Numbered from the stretch's first letter, positions 1-7,842 are shown. The stretch: 29,147 bases of DNA from an uncultured Marmoricola sp. (GCF_943913695.1 NZ_CALTZE010000032.1:1-29147); one strand, 5' to 3'. The notes: generated by a model not told the origin, from the sequence alone. Made by a program: numbers and translations.

Positions 1-10
1 TGCTGGCTCA

Positions 11-55
11 CCGGGTCTCGAGGCCCTCGCTGGCGCTCGGGCACCTCGACCACCC
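11..55 (+). repeat. dispersed intergenic repeat, copy 1
   Basis: One copy of an intergenic element running from GGGTCTCGAGG to GCACCTCGACCACCC with an internal CTCGCTGGCGCTCGG. Related copies occur at 5262-5493 and 7843-8089 in both orientations. It lies upstream of the acyl-CoA synthetase promoter. No coding content is evident in positions 1-116. Confidence 0.75.
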
Positions 56-116
56 GGCAGCCGGCGCAGGCTCCGGCCTCGGGAGCTGTGGGGTTCCTCG
101 CTCCTCGCTCGCCGCC

Positions 117-122
117 TAGGGT
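117..122 (+). promoter_or_regulatory. -10 box, leaderless acyl-CoA synthetase
   Basis: TAGGGT ends 8 nt before the ATG at 131, the geometry of a leaderless actinobacterial promoter. No convincing -35 or Shine-Dalgarno sequence is visible. Confidence 0.5.
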
Positions 123-130
123 CCGGGGGC

Positions 131-1756
131 ATGGAGTCCTACGCGCAGGGAGAGACAGAGCCGCCGCTGATCGAGACCACGATCGGGGAGGCCTTCGAGG
201 CCACCGTGGCGGCACACCCGGACCGCGAGGCGCTGGTCGAGTACGCCACCGGCCGCCGCTGGACGTGGGCCGAGCTCGACCGCGACGTCGACGTCCTGGC
301 GATCGGGCTCATCCGAGCCGGGGTCGGCAAGGGTGACCGGGTGGGGATCTGGGCGCCCAACTGCGCCGAGTGGACGCTGGTGCAGGTGGCCACCGCCAAG
401 ATCGGCGCGATCCTGGTCAACCTCAACCCCGCCTACCGCACCCACGAGCTCGCCTACGCGCTCAACCAGTCGAGCGTGAGCGTGCTGATCTCGGCCGAGT
501 CGTTCAAGACCAGTGACTACCGGGCGATGGTCGACGAGGTCGTCGGTGAGACCCCCGTACGGCAAGTCGTCTTCATCGGCAGCCCCGAGTGGACCCAGCT
601 CAGCGACGCCGACCCCGGCATCACGCTCGCCGAGCTGATGACCTGGCTGCTCGACCCCCTGGACCCGATCAACATCCAGTACACCAGCGGCACCACCGGC
701 TACCCCAAGGGCGCGACCCTGAGCCACCGCAACATCCTCAACAACGGCTTCTTCACCACCGAGCTGATCGACTTCACCGAGCACGACCGGCTGTGCATCC
801 CCGTGCCCTTCTACCACTGCTTCGGGATGGTGATGGGCAACCTAGGCTGCATCTCCCACGGCGCGACGATGGTGATCCCGGCGCCCGGCTTCGACCCCGA
901 GACCACGCTGCGCTGCGTCGCCGAGGAGCGGTGCACAGGGTTGTACGGCGTGCCGACGATGTTCATCGCCATGCAACACCATCCGAGCTTCTCCGACCAC
1001 GACCTCTCGACCCTGCGCACCGGCGTCATGGCCGGCTCGATCTGCCCCGTGGAGGTGATGAAGCGCTGCGTCGACGACATGGGTATGGAGCAGGTCGCCA
1101 TCGCCTACGGCATGACCGAGACCTCGCCGGTCTCCTGCCAGACCCGCACCGAGGACGACCTCGAGCGGCGTACATCGACGATCGGGCGGGTCCACCCGCA
1201 CGTCGAGGTCAAGGTCGTCGACCCGGCGACAGGCGAGACCGTGCCGCGCGGCACGGCCGGCGAGCTGTGCACCAGGGGCTACTCGGTGATGCTCGGCTAC
1301 TGGGACGACGAGGAGAAGACCCGCGAGGCCATCGACGACGACGGCTGGATGCACACCGGCGACCTCGCCGAGATGCGCGAGGACGGCTACTGCAACATCG
1401 TCGGGCGCATCAAGGACATGGTGATCCGGGGCGGGGAGAACATCTATCCCCGCGAGATCGAGGAGTTCCTCTACACCCACCCCGACATCGAGGACGTGCA
1501 GGTGATCGGCGTCCCCGACGCGAAGTACGGCGAGGAGCTCGCCGCCTGGGTCAAGCTCCGCGACGGCGCCGACCCTCTCGACGCCGACGGCGTGCGTGGG
1601 TTCGCGACGGGCAAGCTGGCGCACTACAAGATCCCGCGCTACGTGAGGGTGGTCGAGGAGTTCCCGATGACCGTCACCGGCAAGGTCCGCAAGGTGCAGA
1701 TGCGCGAGGAGACCACTCGCGAGCTCGGCCTCGAGGGCGTCGGCCACAACGCCTGA
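131..1756 (+). CDS. AMP-binding acyl-CoA synthetase (FadD-like)
   Basis: A 541-residue member of the ANL superfamily, expected to activate a carboxylic acid (probably a fatty or other organic acid) with ATP to an acyl-adenylate and then an acyl-CoA in the cytoplasm. Visible signatures are the P-loop-like YTSGTTGYPKGA at residues 184-195, YGMTETSP at 326-333, GWMHTGDL around 405-412 with the ribose-binding Asp411, the hinge segment GRIKDMVIRGGENIYP, and the C-terminal catalytic Lys518 in GKVRK. Length is typical for the family. The ATG at 131 is chosen because a TAGGGT -10 box lies 8 nt upstream. Substrate chain length cannot be read from the sequence; medium- or long-chain fatty acids are the default guess. 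It appears to be a stand-alone gene separated from the next by a repeat. Confidence 0.93.
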   Translation: MESYAQGETEPPLIETTIGEAFEATVAAHPDREALVEYATGRRWTWAELDRDVDVLAIGLIRAGVGKGDRVGIWAPNCAEWTLVQVATAKIGAILVNLNPAYRTHELAYALNQSSVSVLISAESFKTSDYRAMVDEVVGETPVRQVVFIGSPEWTQLSDADPGITLAELMTWLLDPLDPINIQYTSGTTGYPKGATLSHRNILNNGFFTTELIDFTEHDRLCIPVPFYHCFGMVMGNLGCISHGATMVIPAPGFDPETTLRCVAEERCTGLYGVPTMFIAMQHHPSFSDHDLSTLRTGVMAGSICPVEVMKRCVDDMGMEQVAIAYGMTETSPVSCQTRTEDDLERRTSTIGRVHPHVEVKVVDPATGETVPRGTAGELCTRGYSVMLGYWDDEEKTREAIDDDGWMHTGDLAEMREDGYCNIVGRIKDMVIRGGENIYPREIEEFLYTHPDIEDVQVIGVPDAKYGEELAAWVKLRDGADPLDADGVRGFATGKLAHYKIPRYVRVVEEFPMTVTGKVRKVQMREETTRELGLEGVGHNA

Positions 1757-1862
1757 GCGCCTTTCGTGGCTCGGCCTCGAGACAGGCGCTGCGCGCCCTC
1801 CTCGACCCACCGCGTCCGCTCCCTGAGCCCGCGAGGGACGAGCGGGCGTCACGAAGGGGCGC
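1757..1862. repeat. intergenic inverted-repeat element
   Basis: The left arm GCGCCTTTCGTG (1757-1768) is complementary, apart from a small insertion, to CACGAAGGGGCGC (1850-1862). Between them lies a degenerate copy of the CCTCGAGAC...CCTCGACC type repeat. The element starts right after the stop codon of the upstream gene and ends just before the next promoter, so it may be a terminator or boundary element. Confidence 0.55.
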
Positions 1863-1865
1863 ACG

Positions 1866-1871
1866 TAGGTT
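1866..1871 (+). promoter_or_regulatory. -10 box, leaderless DUF885 gene
   Basis: TAGGTT followed by exactly 6 nt and the GTG start at 1878. Confidence 0.55.
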
Positions 1872-1877
1872 GTCGGG

Positions 1878-3545
1878 GTGACTTCCGAGAGCAGCGCCGC
1901 CGACCTCGACCAGCTCGCGACCGACTACTGGGCCCACCACCTGCTCCACCACCCCACGAGCGCCCACCTGCTGGGGGACTACGCCGGGGCGGGACGCTTC
2001 GAGGACGGCTCCCGGGAGTCGGAGGACGCGGAGATAGCGGCGCTGCGCCGATTCGCGGAGCGGGCCCAGGCGATCGACCCGACCGGACTCGACGGCGACG
2101 AGCGCACCACCCGGTCGGTGCTGCTGGCCGACGCCACGGCGCGCGCCGACCTCGCCGAGACGCGGCTCGCGGAGCTCGCCGCCGACCCCGTCTTCGGGAT
2201 GCAGGTCTCGCTCGGGATCGTGGTGCCGATGCTGGCGCTGCCCGACGCCGAGGTCGCCGAGGCGATAGTCGAGAAGTACGCCGGCATCGGTCGCCACTTC
2301 ACCCAGCTGGCGGAGCGGCTGCGGGAGGGCGCGGCGGTGGGCCGGCTGCCGGCGGCCTTCGCCGTCACCGACACGCTCGCCCAGCTCGACGCGATCCTCA
2401 GCACCCCCGTCGCCGACGACGCGCTGCTGCGCACCGCCCCGCCGCCCGACGGCATGGACGTCGACGGCTGGAAGGCGCGGCTGCGCGAGGTGGTGGCCGA
2501 GCAGGTGCGGCCGGGCATCGCCGCCTACCGCACGGTCCTGGCCGAGGAGGTCCTCGACCGCGCCCGGCCTGACGCCGAGGTGGGCCTGGCGCACCTGCCG
2601 GACGGCGAGGCGACGTACGCCGCGGCCCTGCGCTACTACACGACCACCGACAAGACCGCGCAGGAGATCCACGACATCGGCCTGACGCAGGTCGCGGCGC
2701 TGGCCGAGGAGTACGCCGCGCTCGGGCCCGAGGCCGTCGGCACCGACGACCTGCAGGCGATCTTCGAGGCGATGCGCACCGACCCCGCGTTGCACTACAG
2801 CGACGGCCAGCAGATGGTGCGCGACTCCGAGGTCGCGATGCAGCGGGCGTGGGACGCGATGCCGGAGTGGTTCGAGGTGCTGCCGCAGGCGCCGTGCGCG
2901 GTGCGCTCGACGACGACCGGCGCCAAGGCGTTCTACTACCCGCCCGCGCCCGACGGCAGCCGCGGCGGCACCTTCTTCGTCAACGTCGACGACGTCACCT
3001 CGTGGGGCACCTTCGAGCTCGAGGCGATGGCCTTCCACGAGGGCATCCCGGGCCACCACCTGCAGATCGCGATCGCCTCGGAGCTCGAGGGCGTGCCCAC
3101 CTTCCGCAAGCACCTGCGCAACGCGGCGTACGCCGAGGGCTGGGGGCTCTACACCGAGCGGCTCTCCGACGAGATGGGGCTCTACTCCGGCCCCGTCGAC
3201 CGGCTCGGCATGTACGCCGCCGACTCCATGCGCGCCTGCCGCCTGGTCGTCGACACCGGCATGCACGCGCTCGGGTGGAGCCGGGAGCAGGCGGTGCGCT
3301 TCATGGTCGACAACTCGCCGCTGACCGAGGGCGTCGTACGCCCCGAGATCGACCGGTACGCCGTCACGCCCGGCCAGGCCTGCTCCTACATGGTCGGTCG
3401 CCTCGAGATCCAGCGGATGCGCCGGGAGGCGGAGCAGCGGCAGGGCGACCGCTTCTCGGTGAAGGCCTTCCACAGCGCCGTGCTCGACTCCGGCGCGCTC
3501 CCGCTCGGGGTGCTCGACGAGGTGGTGCGCACCCGGCTCCCGTGA
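1878..3545 (+). CDS. DUF885 family protein, putative zinc hydrolase
   Basis: A 555-residue DUF885 protein, a family related to HExxH-type zinc peptidases. The signature HEGIPGHH is at residues 387-394, followed by YAEGWGLY with Glu420, the probable third metal ligand. The spacing of HExxxGH and the downstream Glu fits the family. Length is near the usual 550-600 residues. No signal peptide is seen, so it is probably cytoplasmic; the natural substrate is unknown. The GTG start at 1878 is preferred because TAGGTT lies 6 nt upstream and the N-terminal sequence (an acidic-aromatic stretch about ten residues in) resembles other family members. The next gene begins 20 nt downstream, so the two may be co-transcribed. 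Confidence 0.9.
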   Translation: MTSESSAADLDQLATDYWAHHLLHHPTSAHLLGDYAGAGRFEDGSRESEDAEIAALRRFAERAQAIDPTGLDGDERTTRSVLLADATARADLAETRLAELAADPVFGMQVSLGIVVPMLALPDAEVAEAIVEKYAGIGRHFTQLAERLREGAAVGRLPAAFAVTDTLAQLDAILSTPVADDALLRTAPPPDGMDVDGWKARLREVVAEQVRPGIAAYRTVLAEEVLDRARPDAEVGLAHLPDGEATYAAALRYYTTTDKTAQEIHDIGLTQVAALAEEYAALGPEAVGTDDLQAIFEAMRTDPALHYSDGQQMVRDSEVAMQRAWDAMPEWFEVLPQAPCAVRSTTTGAKAFYYPPAPDGSRGGTFFVNVDDVTSWGTFELEAMAFHEGIPGHHLQIAIASELEGVPTFRKHLRNAAYAEGWGLYTERLSDEMGLYSGPVDRLGMYAADSMRACRLVVDTGMHALGWSREQAVRFMVDNSPLTEGVVRPEIDRYAVTPGQACSYMVGRLEIQRMRREAEQRQGDRFSVKAFHSAVLDSGALPLGVLDEVVRTRLP

Positions 3546-3565
3546 GCGGGTGAGCGACACGCGCA

Positions 3566-3970
3566 GTGCACACGTGCACCCTGGGCGTCCCGGCACGCGT
3601 CACCACGATCTCGGGGGTGGTCACCCGTCACACGCTCTCGGTCGCGGTCTCGGACTTCTACGACAGGGTCCTCCGCGACGCCACGCTCGCACCCTTCTTC
3701 GAAGGGGTCGACCTGGCGCGGCTGCGCCGGCACCAGGTCGACTTCCTGCTCCTGGTGCTGGAGGTCGGCCCCGACCGCCACACGCCCGAGGAGGAGCTCG
3801 GCGCCCGGCTCGAGGTGGCCCACGCCGACCTGCGCATCGACGACGCGGCCTTCGAACGCATCGTGGATCACCTCGCCGGGGCCCTGGGCGACGTCGGACT
3901 GGCCGACGTCGAGCTGGGGCGGGCGCTGTCGCGGGTGGAGCGGCTGCGCGCCCACGTCGTGCAACGCTGA
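3566..3970 (+). CDS. truncated haemoglobin, group I-like, short N-terminus
   Basis: Resembles 2-on-2 (truncated) globins, small haem proteins that bind oxygen or nitric oxide. The core FYDRVLRDATLAPFFEGVD with Tyr32 at the B10 position, then RLRRHQVDFLLLVLE, and the proximal haem ligand candidate His86 in AHADL followed by FERIVDHLAGAL, match the group I pattern. The usual N-terminal LYERIGG segment is missing: residues 1-17 from the GTG at 3566 look unlike a globin, and a GTG at 3617 giving 117 residues is an equally likely start. Neither start has a good ribosome binding site. Haem-pocket geometry with a shortened pre-helix A is possible, as that helix is often degenerate in this family. 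Co-transcription with the DUF885 gene 20 nt upstream is likely. Confidence 0.75.
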   Translation: MHTCTLGVPARVTTISGVVTRHTLSVAVSDFYDRVLRDATLAPFFEGVDLARLRRHQVDFLLLVLEVGPDRHTPEEELGARLEVAHADLRIDDAAFERIVDHLAGALGDVGLADVELGRALSRVERLRAHVVQR

Positions 3971-4006
3971 GCCCGCCAGGCGGATCAAGTAGCGGAGGTG
4001 CGAGGC

Positions 4007-4075
4007 ATGGACGACATCGGACTGACCGTGGGCTCGCTCGCGAGGCCCACGTGCCCCGGCGCGAGCTGGTCGTGA
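4007..4075 (+). other. 22-codon ORF overlapping the epimerase start
   Basis: An ATG with a good AGCGGAGG ribosome binding site opens a 22-residue frame beginning MDDIGLTVGSLARP. It ends at a TGA that overlaps the GTG at 4072 of the next gene (GTGA). It could be a leader peptide coupling translation, or the true N-terminus of the epimerase separated by a +1/-1 frameshift. Confidence 0.4.
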
Positions 4076-5259
4076 GCGTGGACCTCGAGGCCGAGCTGGA
4101 CCGCCTGCTCGACTTCGGACGCCGCGGTGCGCTGCCTGGCGGCGGCTTCGGCTACCTCGACGACGACGGCCGACCCGTCGCGGACCGCCCCGCGGAGCTG
4201 TGGATCACCTGCCGGATGACCCACGTCTACTCCCTGGCGCACCTGCTCGGCCGTGATGGCGCCGAGCTCGCCGACCACGGCGTCGCGTCGCTGCGCGGGG
4301 TCTTCCACGACGACGAGCACGGCGGCTGGTGGGCCCGGCTGGGGGAGGGGCCCACCAGCAAGACCGCCTACGAGCACGCCTTCGTGGTGCTCGCCGCGGC
4401 CAGCGCCACCGCGGCCGATCGGCCCGGCGCACGCGAGCTCCTCGACGACGCGGTGGCCGTGCTGCTCACGCACTTCTGGGACGACGAGGCCGGCATGGTC
4501 GTGGAGGAGTGGGACGCCGCCTGGGCCACACTCGACCCCTACCGCGGGGTCAACGCCAACATGCACTCGGTCGAGGCACTGCTCGCGGCGGCCGACGTGC
4601 TCGACGACGCCACGCTGCGCTCCCGCGCCCTGCGCGTCACCGAGCGCGTCGTACGCGACCTCGCGCCGGCGTACGACTGGAGGATCCCGGAGCACTTCGA
4701 CCCGTCGTGGCAGCCGCTGCTCGACTACAACGCCGACAAGCCCGCCGACCCCTTCCGCCCCGCCGGGGCGACCGTCGGCCACTGGCTGGAGTGGGCGCGC
4801 CTCTCGCTCCAGCTGCGCGCGGCGCTCGGCGACCAGGCGCCGGCGTGGATGCTCGACCACGCCGTCTCGCTCGTCGACGCGGCGGTGCGCGAGGGCTGGG
4901 CGGTCGACGGGGCCGACGGCTTCGTCTACACGGTCGACTTCGAGGGGCGGCCGCTCGTGCGGCAGCGGATGCACTGGGTGCTTGCCGAGGCCGTCGCCGC
5001 CGCCTCCTCGCTGCACGCGGCGACCGGGGAGCAGCGCTGGGCCGACCACGAGTCGCAGTGGTGGGAGTACGCCGAGCGCCACCTGCTCGACCGCGACCGC
5101 GGCTCCTGGCACCACGAGCTCGCCCCCGACAACACCCCCGACGCGCAGACCTGGCCCGGCAAGCCCGACCTCTACCACTCCGTCGGCGCCTGCCTCACCC
5201 CCCGACTGCCGCTCGCCCCCACCGCCGCCGTCGCCCTCCGGGACCGCCTGCGCCGCTGA
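4072..5259 (+). CDS. AGE-family sugar 2-epimerase/isomerase
   Basis: About 395 residues of the N-acylglucosamine 2-epimerase family, (alpha/alpha)6-barrel enzymes that interconvert aldoses and ketoses or epimerise amino sugars; bacterial relatives include mannose and sulfoquinovose isomerases. Family features include LWITCRMTHVYSLAHLLG, NANMHSVEALLAA (His165), GHWLEWARL (His237), RMHWVLAEA (His301) and DLYHSVGA (His369), which supply the conserved active-site histidines. Length is normal. The start is uncertain: GTG at 4051, 4072 or 4078 are all in frame, and the 4072 GTG overlaps the stop of the upstream 22-codon frame. Joining that frame by one frameshift would give a more family-like N-terminus. 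Substrate cannot be assigned; mannose isomerase activity is the best guess. Confidence 0.85.
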   Translation: MSVDLEAELDRLLDFGRRGALPGGGFGYLDDDGRPVADRPAELWITCRMTHVYSLAHLLGRDGAELADHGVASLRGVFHDDEHGGWWARLGEGPTSKTAYEHAFVVLAAASATAADRPGARELLDDAVAVLLTHFWDDEAGMVVEEWDAAWATLDPYRGVNANMHSVEALLAAADVLDDATLRSRALRVTERVVRDLAPAYDWRIPEHFDPSWQPLLDYNADKPADPFRPAGATVGHWLEWARLSLQLRAALGDQAPAWMLDHAVSLVDAAVREGWAVDGADGFVYTVDFEGRPLVRQRMHWVLAEAVAAASSLHAATGEQRWADHESQWWEYAERHLLDRDRGSWHHELAPDNTPDAQTWPGKPDLYHSVGACLTPRLPLAPTAAVALRDRLRR

Positions 5260-5261
5260 CC

Positions 5262-5493
5262 GGTGGTCGACGTGAGCGGAGCGAGACGCGTGGCGAGGGT
5301 GTGAGGTCGCCTGTCATCGCACCGGGTTTCGCGGCCCTCGCTGGCGCTCGGGCACCTCAACCACCCCTGGCCCGGTGGGACGAGTCGCCGGCCTCTCGGG
5401 CTCACTCGGATTCTCGGCCCTCGCTGGCGCTCGGGCACCTCAACCACCCCGGGCCCGGTGGTCGAGGTGCGAGCGGAGCGAGCCTCGAGACCC
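5262..5493. repeat. cluster of four dispersed repeats between convergent genes
   Basis: The 332-bp gap between convergent genes (stop codons at 5259 and 5592) holds a degenerate minus-oriented copy at 5262-5290, plus-oriented copies at 5321-5366 and 5408-5450, and a minus-oriented copy at 5457-5493. The last two form a near-perfect inverted repeat: GCACCTCAACCACC (5435-5448) faces GGTGGTCGAGGTGC (5457-5470) across CCGGGCCC, and complementarity extends out to about 5412 and 5490. The resulting long hairpin could terminate transcription from both sides. Positions 5494-5591 show nothing recognisable. Confidence 0.85.
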
Positions 5494-5591
5494 TGGCGAG
5501 ACGACCGCCCGCCGTCCTTCGTGCTTCGTCGACCTCGCCAAGGGCTGGTCCGTCGTCTTGCCGACACGCGGTCGGCCACCACGGCTGCCGA

Positions 5592-6212
5592 TCAGTGTGC
5601 AGGCCTCCGGCGCTTCGCTGCCTCACGAAGCTCACGTTGACGGAGGAGGTGGCGGGCCTCGTGGCACAGCTCTGGATCGTCAGCCAGCTCGGCGATCAGC
5701 TCCCAGCCGTCCGGGGCGCGGAGCCGGGTGAGCGTGCGCAAGAAGAAGAGTCGGTACTCGCCGAGCGTGCGGTCCTGGAGGATGGCGCGGACCTCAGGGA
5801 GGAGCTCGCGGGTCGCCATCTCGCTCAGGGCCACGGCGACGCCTTGATGCACCTCGGGATCGTCTCGGTCGCGCCAGCGCTCCAGCAGATCGTTCCAGTG
5901 CCCGACAGCGGCCGGGACGCCGAGCGCGCGGGCGATGCCGTCGCGCACACCGAGCGGATAGCGACGGCTCAGGTGCGCGACGAGCACAGGAACGGCCTCG
6001 GCGGGCGTCTCACCGATCATCCACACGTCGTTGATGTCGACGCCCACGGCCGCCAGCTCGTCGAGGAGTCGCTGCTGCCCTGGATCCTTCTCCGCAGGCC
6101 AGCTCAGCTCGTCCAGGGCTGCCTCGCAGCGTGCGGCCCACGTGGGATCAGCGGCATAGAGGTCCGCGAGCGTGATCGCGCCAGGGCTGCGATGGGACCG
6201 CCGACGCCACAT
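5592..6212 (-). CDS. HEAT-repeat-like hypothetical protein
   Basis: A 206-residue mostly helical protein starting MWRRRSHRSPGAITL. Repeating helical pairs such as DPEVHQGVAVALSEMATRELLPEVRAI resemble HEAT/PBS-lyase-type repeats in the second half, with the middle helices containing ALGVPAAVGHWNDLLERW. No catalytic motif is seen, so a scaffold or binding role is the likeliest reading. The open frame extends upstream, but its extension is arginine-rich low-complexity shadow of the neighbouring gene. The ATG at 6212 is preferred because GACGAT sits 6 nt before it on the minus strand. It lies 23 nt after the stop of the minus-strand membrane gene. It has no recognisable partner and its function is unknown. 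Confidence 0.7.
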   Translation of the reverse strand: MWRRRSHRSPGAITLADLYAADPTWAARCEAALDELSWPAEKDPGQQRLLDELAAVGVDINDVWMIGETPAEAVPVLVAHLSRRYPLGVRDGIARALGVPAAVGHWNDLLERWRDRDDPEVHQGVAVALSEMATRELLPEVRAILQDRTLGEYRLFFLRTLTRLRAPDGWELIAELADDPELCHEARHLLRQRELREAAKRRRPAH

Positions 6213-6218
6213 GGATCG

Positions 6219-6224
6219 ATCGTC
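6219..6224 (-). promoter_or_regulatory. possible -10 box for HEAT-like gene
   Basis: Minus-strand GACGAT, 6 nt before the ATG at 6212. The hexamer lacks the initial T of the consensus. Confidence 0.3.
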
Positions 6225-6235
6225 CCACGAAGTCC

Positions 6236-6664
6236 TTACCGCCGGCTGAGGCGGCGTACGACGAGGGCGGCGACGACGGCGCAGGCGATCTCCTGCGGCA
6301 TCCGGTGGCGGGACTCGCGCTGGATCAGCGCGTGGAAGCGGTCGACGACGGCGGGGAAGGGGGAGACGCCGAAGAAGACACCGGCGGGCTTGTCGGCGTC
6401 GGGCAGGCACGCGCCGGCCATGCCGGCGAAGACGCGCTGCCGCCGCTCGGGCGGCGTACGCCGCAGCACCCACGCCATCGTGCCGAGCCCGATCAGGCCG
6501 TCGGCGACCGCGACGTGCATGACCTCCTCCAGCGGCTGGTCGCCCCAGTGCGGCAGCGCGTCGGCGACGACGTGCGAGGCGATCCCGAGCGCGAAGGCGG
6601 AGCCCGGGCCAGGGGCGAGCGTGCCCACCAGGGCGCCCTGCAGGACGTGGTTGGTGATCAGCAC
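6236..6664 (-). CDS. DUF457/YdjM-like membrane protein
   Basis: A 142-residue small hydrophobic protein beginning MLITNHVLQGALVG. The motif NHV(8)G...ALGIASHVVADALPHWGD resembles the inner-membrane metal-dependent hydrolase-like family (DUF457/YdjM), in which clustered His and Asp residues lie next to membrane helices. Visible candidate ligands are His6, the ASH and LPHWGD segments, and ACLPDADK further on. The GTG at 6664 is chosen over an upstream GTG at 6682 because TAGGCT lies 7 nt before it. No substrate can be proposed. It is divergent from the HAD hydrolase gene, with about 56 nt between the starts. Confidence 0.7.
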   Translation of the reverse strand: MLITNHVLQGALVGTLAPGPGSAFALGIASHVVADALPHWGDQPLEEVMHVAVADGLIGLGTMAWVLRRTPPERRQRVFAGMAGACLPDADKPAGVFFGVSPFPAVVDRFHALIQRESRHRMPQEIACAVVAALVVRRLSRR

Positions 6665-6671
6665 GCCACCG

Positions 6672-6677
6672 AGCCTA
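6672..6677 (-). promoter_or_regulatory. -10 box, leaderless membrane-protein gene
   Basis: Minus-strand TAGGCT, 7 nt before the GTG at 6664. It supports this start over the one at 6682. Confidence 0.5.
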
Positions 6678-6708
6678 GGCACCCGGGCCGAGCCGGTGCC
6701 GGGATTCG

Positions 6709-6714
6709 TAGCCT
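6709..6714 (+). promoter_or_regulatory. -10 box, leaderless HAD gene
   Basis: TAGCCT with exactly 6 nt before the ATG at 6721. It diverges from the minus-strand TAGGCT box 31 bp away. Confidence 0.55.
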
Positions 6715-6720
6715 GGGGGC

Positions 6721-7341
6721 ATGGACGGGCAGCTGGTCGTGGGGTTCGACCTCGACATGACGCTGATCGACACGGTCACCGGATTCGTCGCCACCCTCGA
6801 CGCGCTGGCGGCCGAGCTCGGCCTCGAGCTGCCGTCGGCCGAGCTCAGCAGCAACCTGGGGCCGCCGCTCGACCACCTGCTGGCGCCGTACGTCGCCCCG
6901 GAGGCGATGGGCGCTGCCGTCGACCGCTTCCGCGCGCTCTACCCCGACACGGCCATCCACCCCACGGCGGCGCTGGCGGGTGCGGCGGAGGCGCTCCAGT
7001 CCGTACGCCGCCACGGCGGGCGCACGGTGCTGGTGACGGGCAAGTTCGCCCCCAACGCGCGGCTTCACGTCGAGCACCTCGGGCTCGACGTCGACGTCGT
7101 CGAGGGGCAGGTGTGGGGTGGTGGCAAGGGGGACGTGCTCCGGCGCCACGGCGCGCAGCTCTACGTCGGCGACCACGTGCACGACGTCGAGGGCGCGCGG
7201 GCGGCCGGCATCCCGAGCGTGTCGGTGTCCACCGGCGGCTGCACGCCCGCCGAGCTGCACGCCGCCGGCACCGACGTGGTGCTGCCCGACCTGCACGCCT
7301 TCGTGCCGTGGTTCGACGACTGGGTCGCCGCGCGGGCGTGA
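6721..7341 (+). CDS. HAD-superfamily phosphatase
   Basis: A 206-residue haloacid dehalogenase-like hydrolase of the phosphoglycolate-phosphatase type, expected to dephosphorylate a small metabolite with Mg2+ in the cytoplasm. All four motifs are present: motif I FDLDMTLID with the nucleophile Asp10 and acid/base Asp12, motif II LVTGK with Thr106, motif III Lys136 in GGGKGD, and motif IV GDHVHD with Asp151 and Asp155. A helical cap domain occupies about residues 18-85. Length fits the subfamily. The start is supported by the leaderless promoter 6 nt upstream. Substrate is not predictable. It is followed by the cold-shock-domain gene, which has its own promoter-like sequence. Confidence 0.92.
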   Translation: MDGQLVVGFDLDMTLIDTVTGFVATLDALAAELGLELPSAELSSNLGPPLDHLLAPYVAPEAMGAAVDRFRALYPDTAIHPTAALAGAAEALQSVRRHGGRTVLVTGKFAPNARLHVEHLGLDVDVVEGQVWGGGKGDVLRRHGAQLYVGDHVHDVEGARAAGIPSVSVSTGGCTPAELHAAGTDVVLPDLHAFVPWFDDWVAARA

Positions 7342-7371
7342 ACTCGATGGTGGCCCGCCTCGGCCACCGTC

Positions 7372-7377
7372 TACGCT
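7372..7377 (+). promoter_or_regulatory. possible -10 box for cold-shock gene
   Basis: TACGCT in the gap after the HAD gene would give a transcript with a leader of about 45-50 nt, containing a GAAAGG ribosome binding site at 7415-7420 before the GTG at 7430. Confidence 0.35.
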
Positions 7378-7429
7378 TGCCGTCGCCGCAGCCGCGGCGC
7401 TCTCGTCACGTTCACGAAAGGCCGGCACG

Positions 7430-7825
7430 GTGCCCACGGGAAAGGTCAAGTGGTACGACGCGGAGAAGGGCTTCGGCTTCCTCTCGCGTGAGGACGGCGA
7501 CGACGTCTACGTCCGCTCCAACGCGCTGCCCGAGGGCGTGGAGTCGCTCAAGGCCGGCACCCGCGTGGAGTTCGGGATCCTCGCGGGCCGCAAGGGCGAC
7601 CAGGCCCACCAGCTGCGGCTGCTCGAGGCGCCGCCGTCGGTCAGCCGCGCGCAGGCCAAGCAGCAGCGCCGCAAGCCCGAGGAGATGGCGACCATCACCG
7701 AGGACCTGATCCGCCTGCTCGAGGGCGTCGGCGAGGCCTACCGTCACGGCCGCCGCCCCGACGCCAAGACCGCGAAGCCGACCGCCAAGCTGCTGCGCGC
7801 GCTCGCCGACGAGCTGGAGCTCTAG
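7430..7825 (+). CDS. cold-shock-domain protein with C-terminal extension
   Basis: A 131-residue protein. Residues 1-65 form a cold-shock (OB-fold) domain that binds single-stranded RNA or DNA: GKVKWYDAEKGFGFL contains the RNP1 motif, and DVYVRSNAL replaces the usual RNP2 DVFVHFSAI, keeping the aromatic but losing the His-Phe pair. The remaining half is a charged helical extension, with a basic QQRRKPEE stretch and then two predicted helices, unlike canonical 67-residue Csp proteins. Start GTG at 7430, with GAAAGG nine nucleotides upstream. Similar extended proteins occur in actinobacteria next to HAD/MFS/DUF3027 genes, as here. Probably an RNA chaperone or a regulator of translation rather than a cold-induced Csp. 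Confidence 0.9.
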   Translation: MPTGKVKWYDAEKGFGFLSREDGDDVYVRSNALPEGVESLKAGTRVEFGILAGRKGDQAHQLRLLEAPPSVSRAQAKQQRRKPEEMATITEDLIRLLEGVGEAYRHGRRPDAKTAKPTAKLLRALADELEL

Positions 7826-7842
7826 GCCCGCTACCCACGGCG

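Noticed and set aside
4329..7709. 1126-codon open frame through the epimerase, HEAT and HAD genes
   Set aside because: Arg/Ala/Pro-rich shadow translation typical of GC-rich DNA. It crosses well-supported genes on both strands and the repeats.
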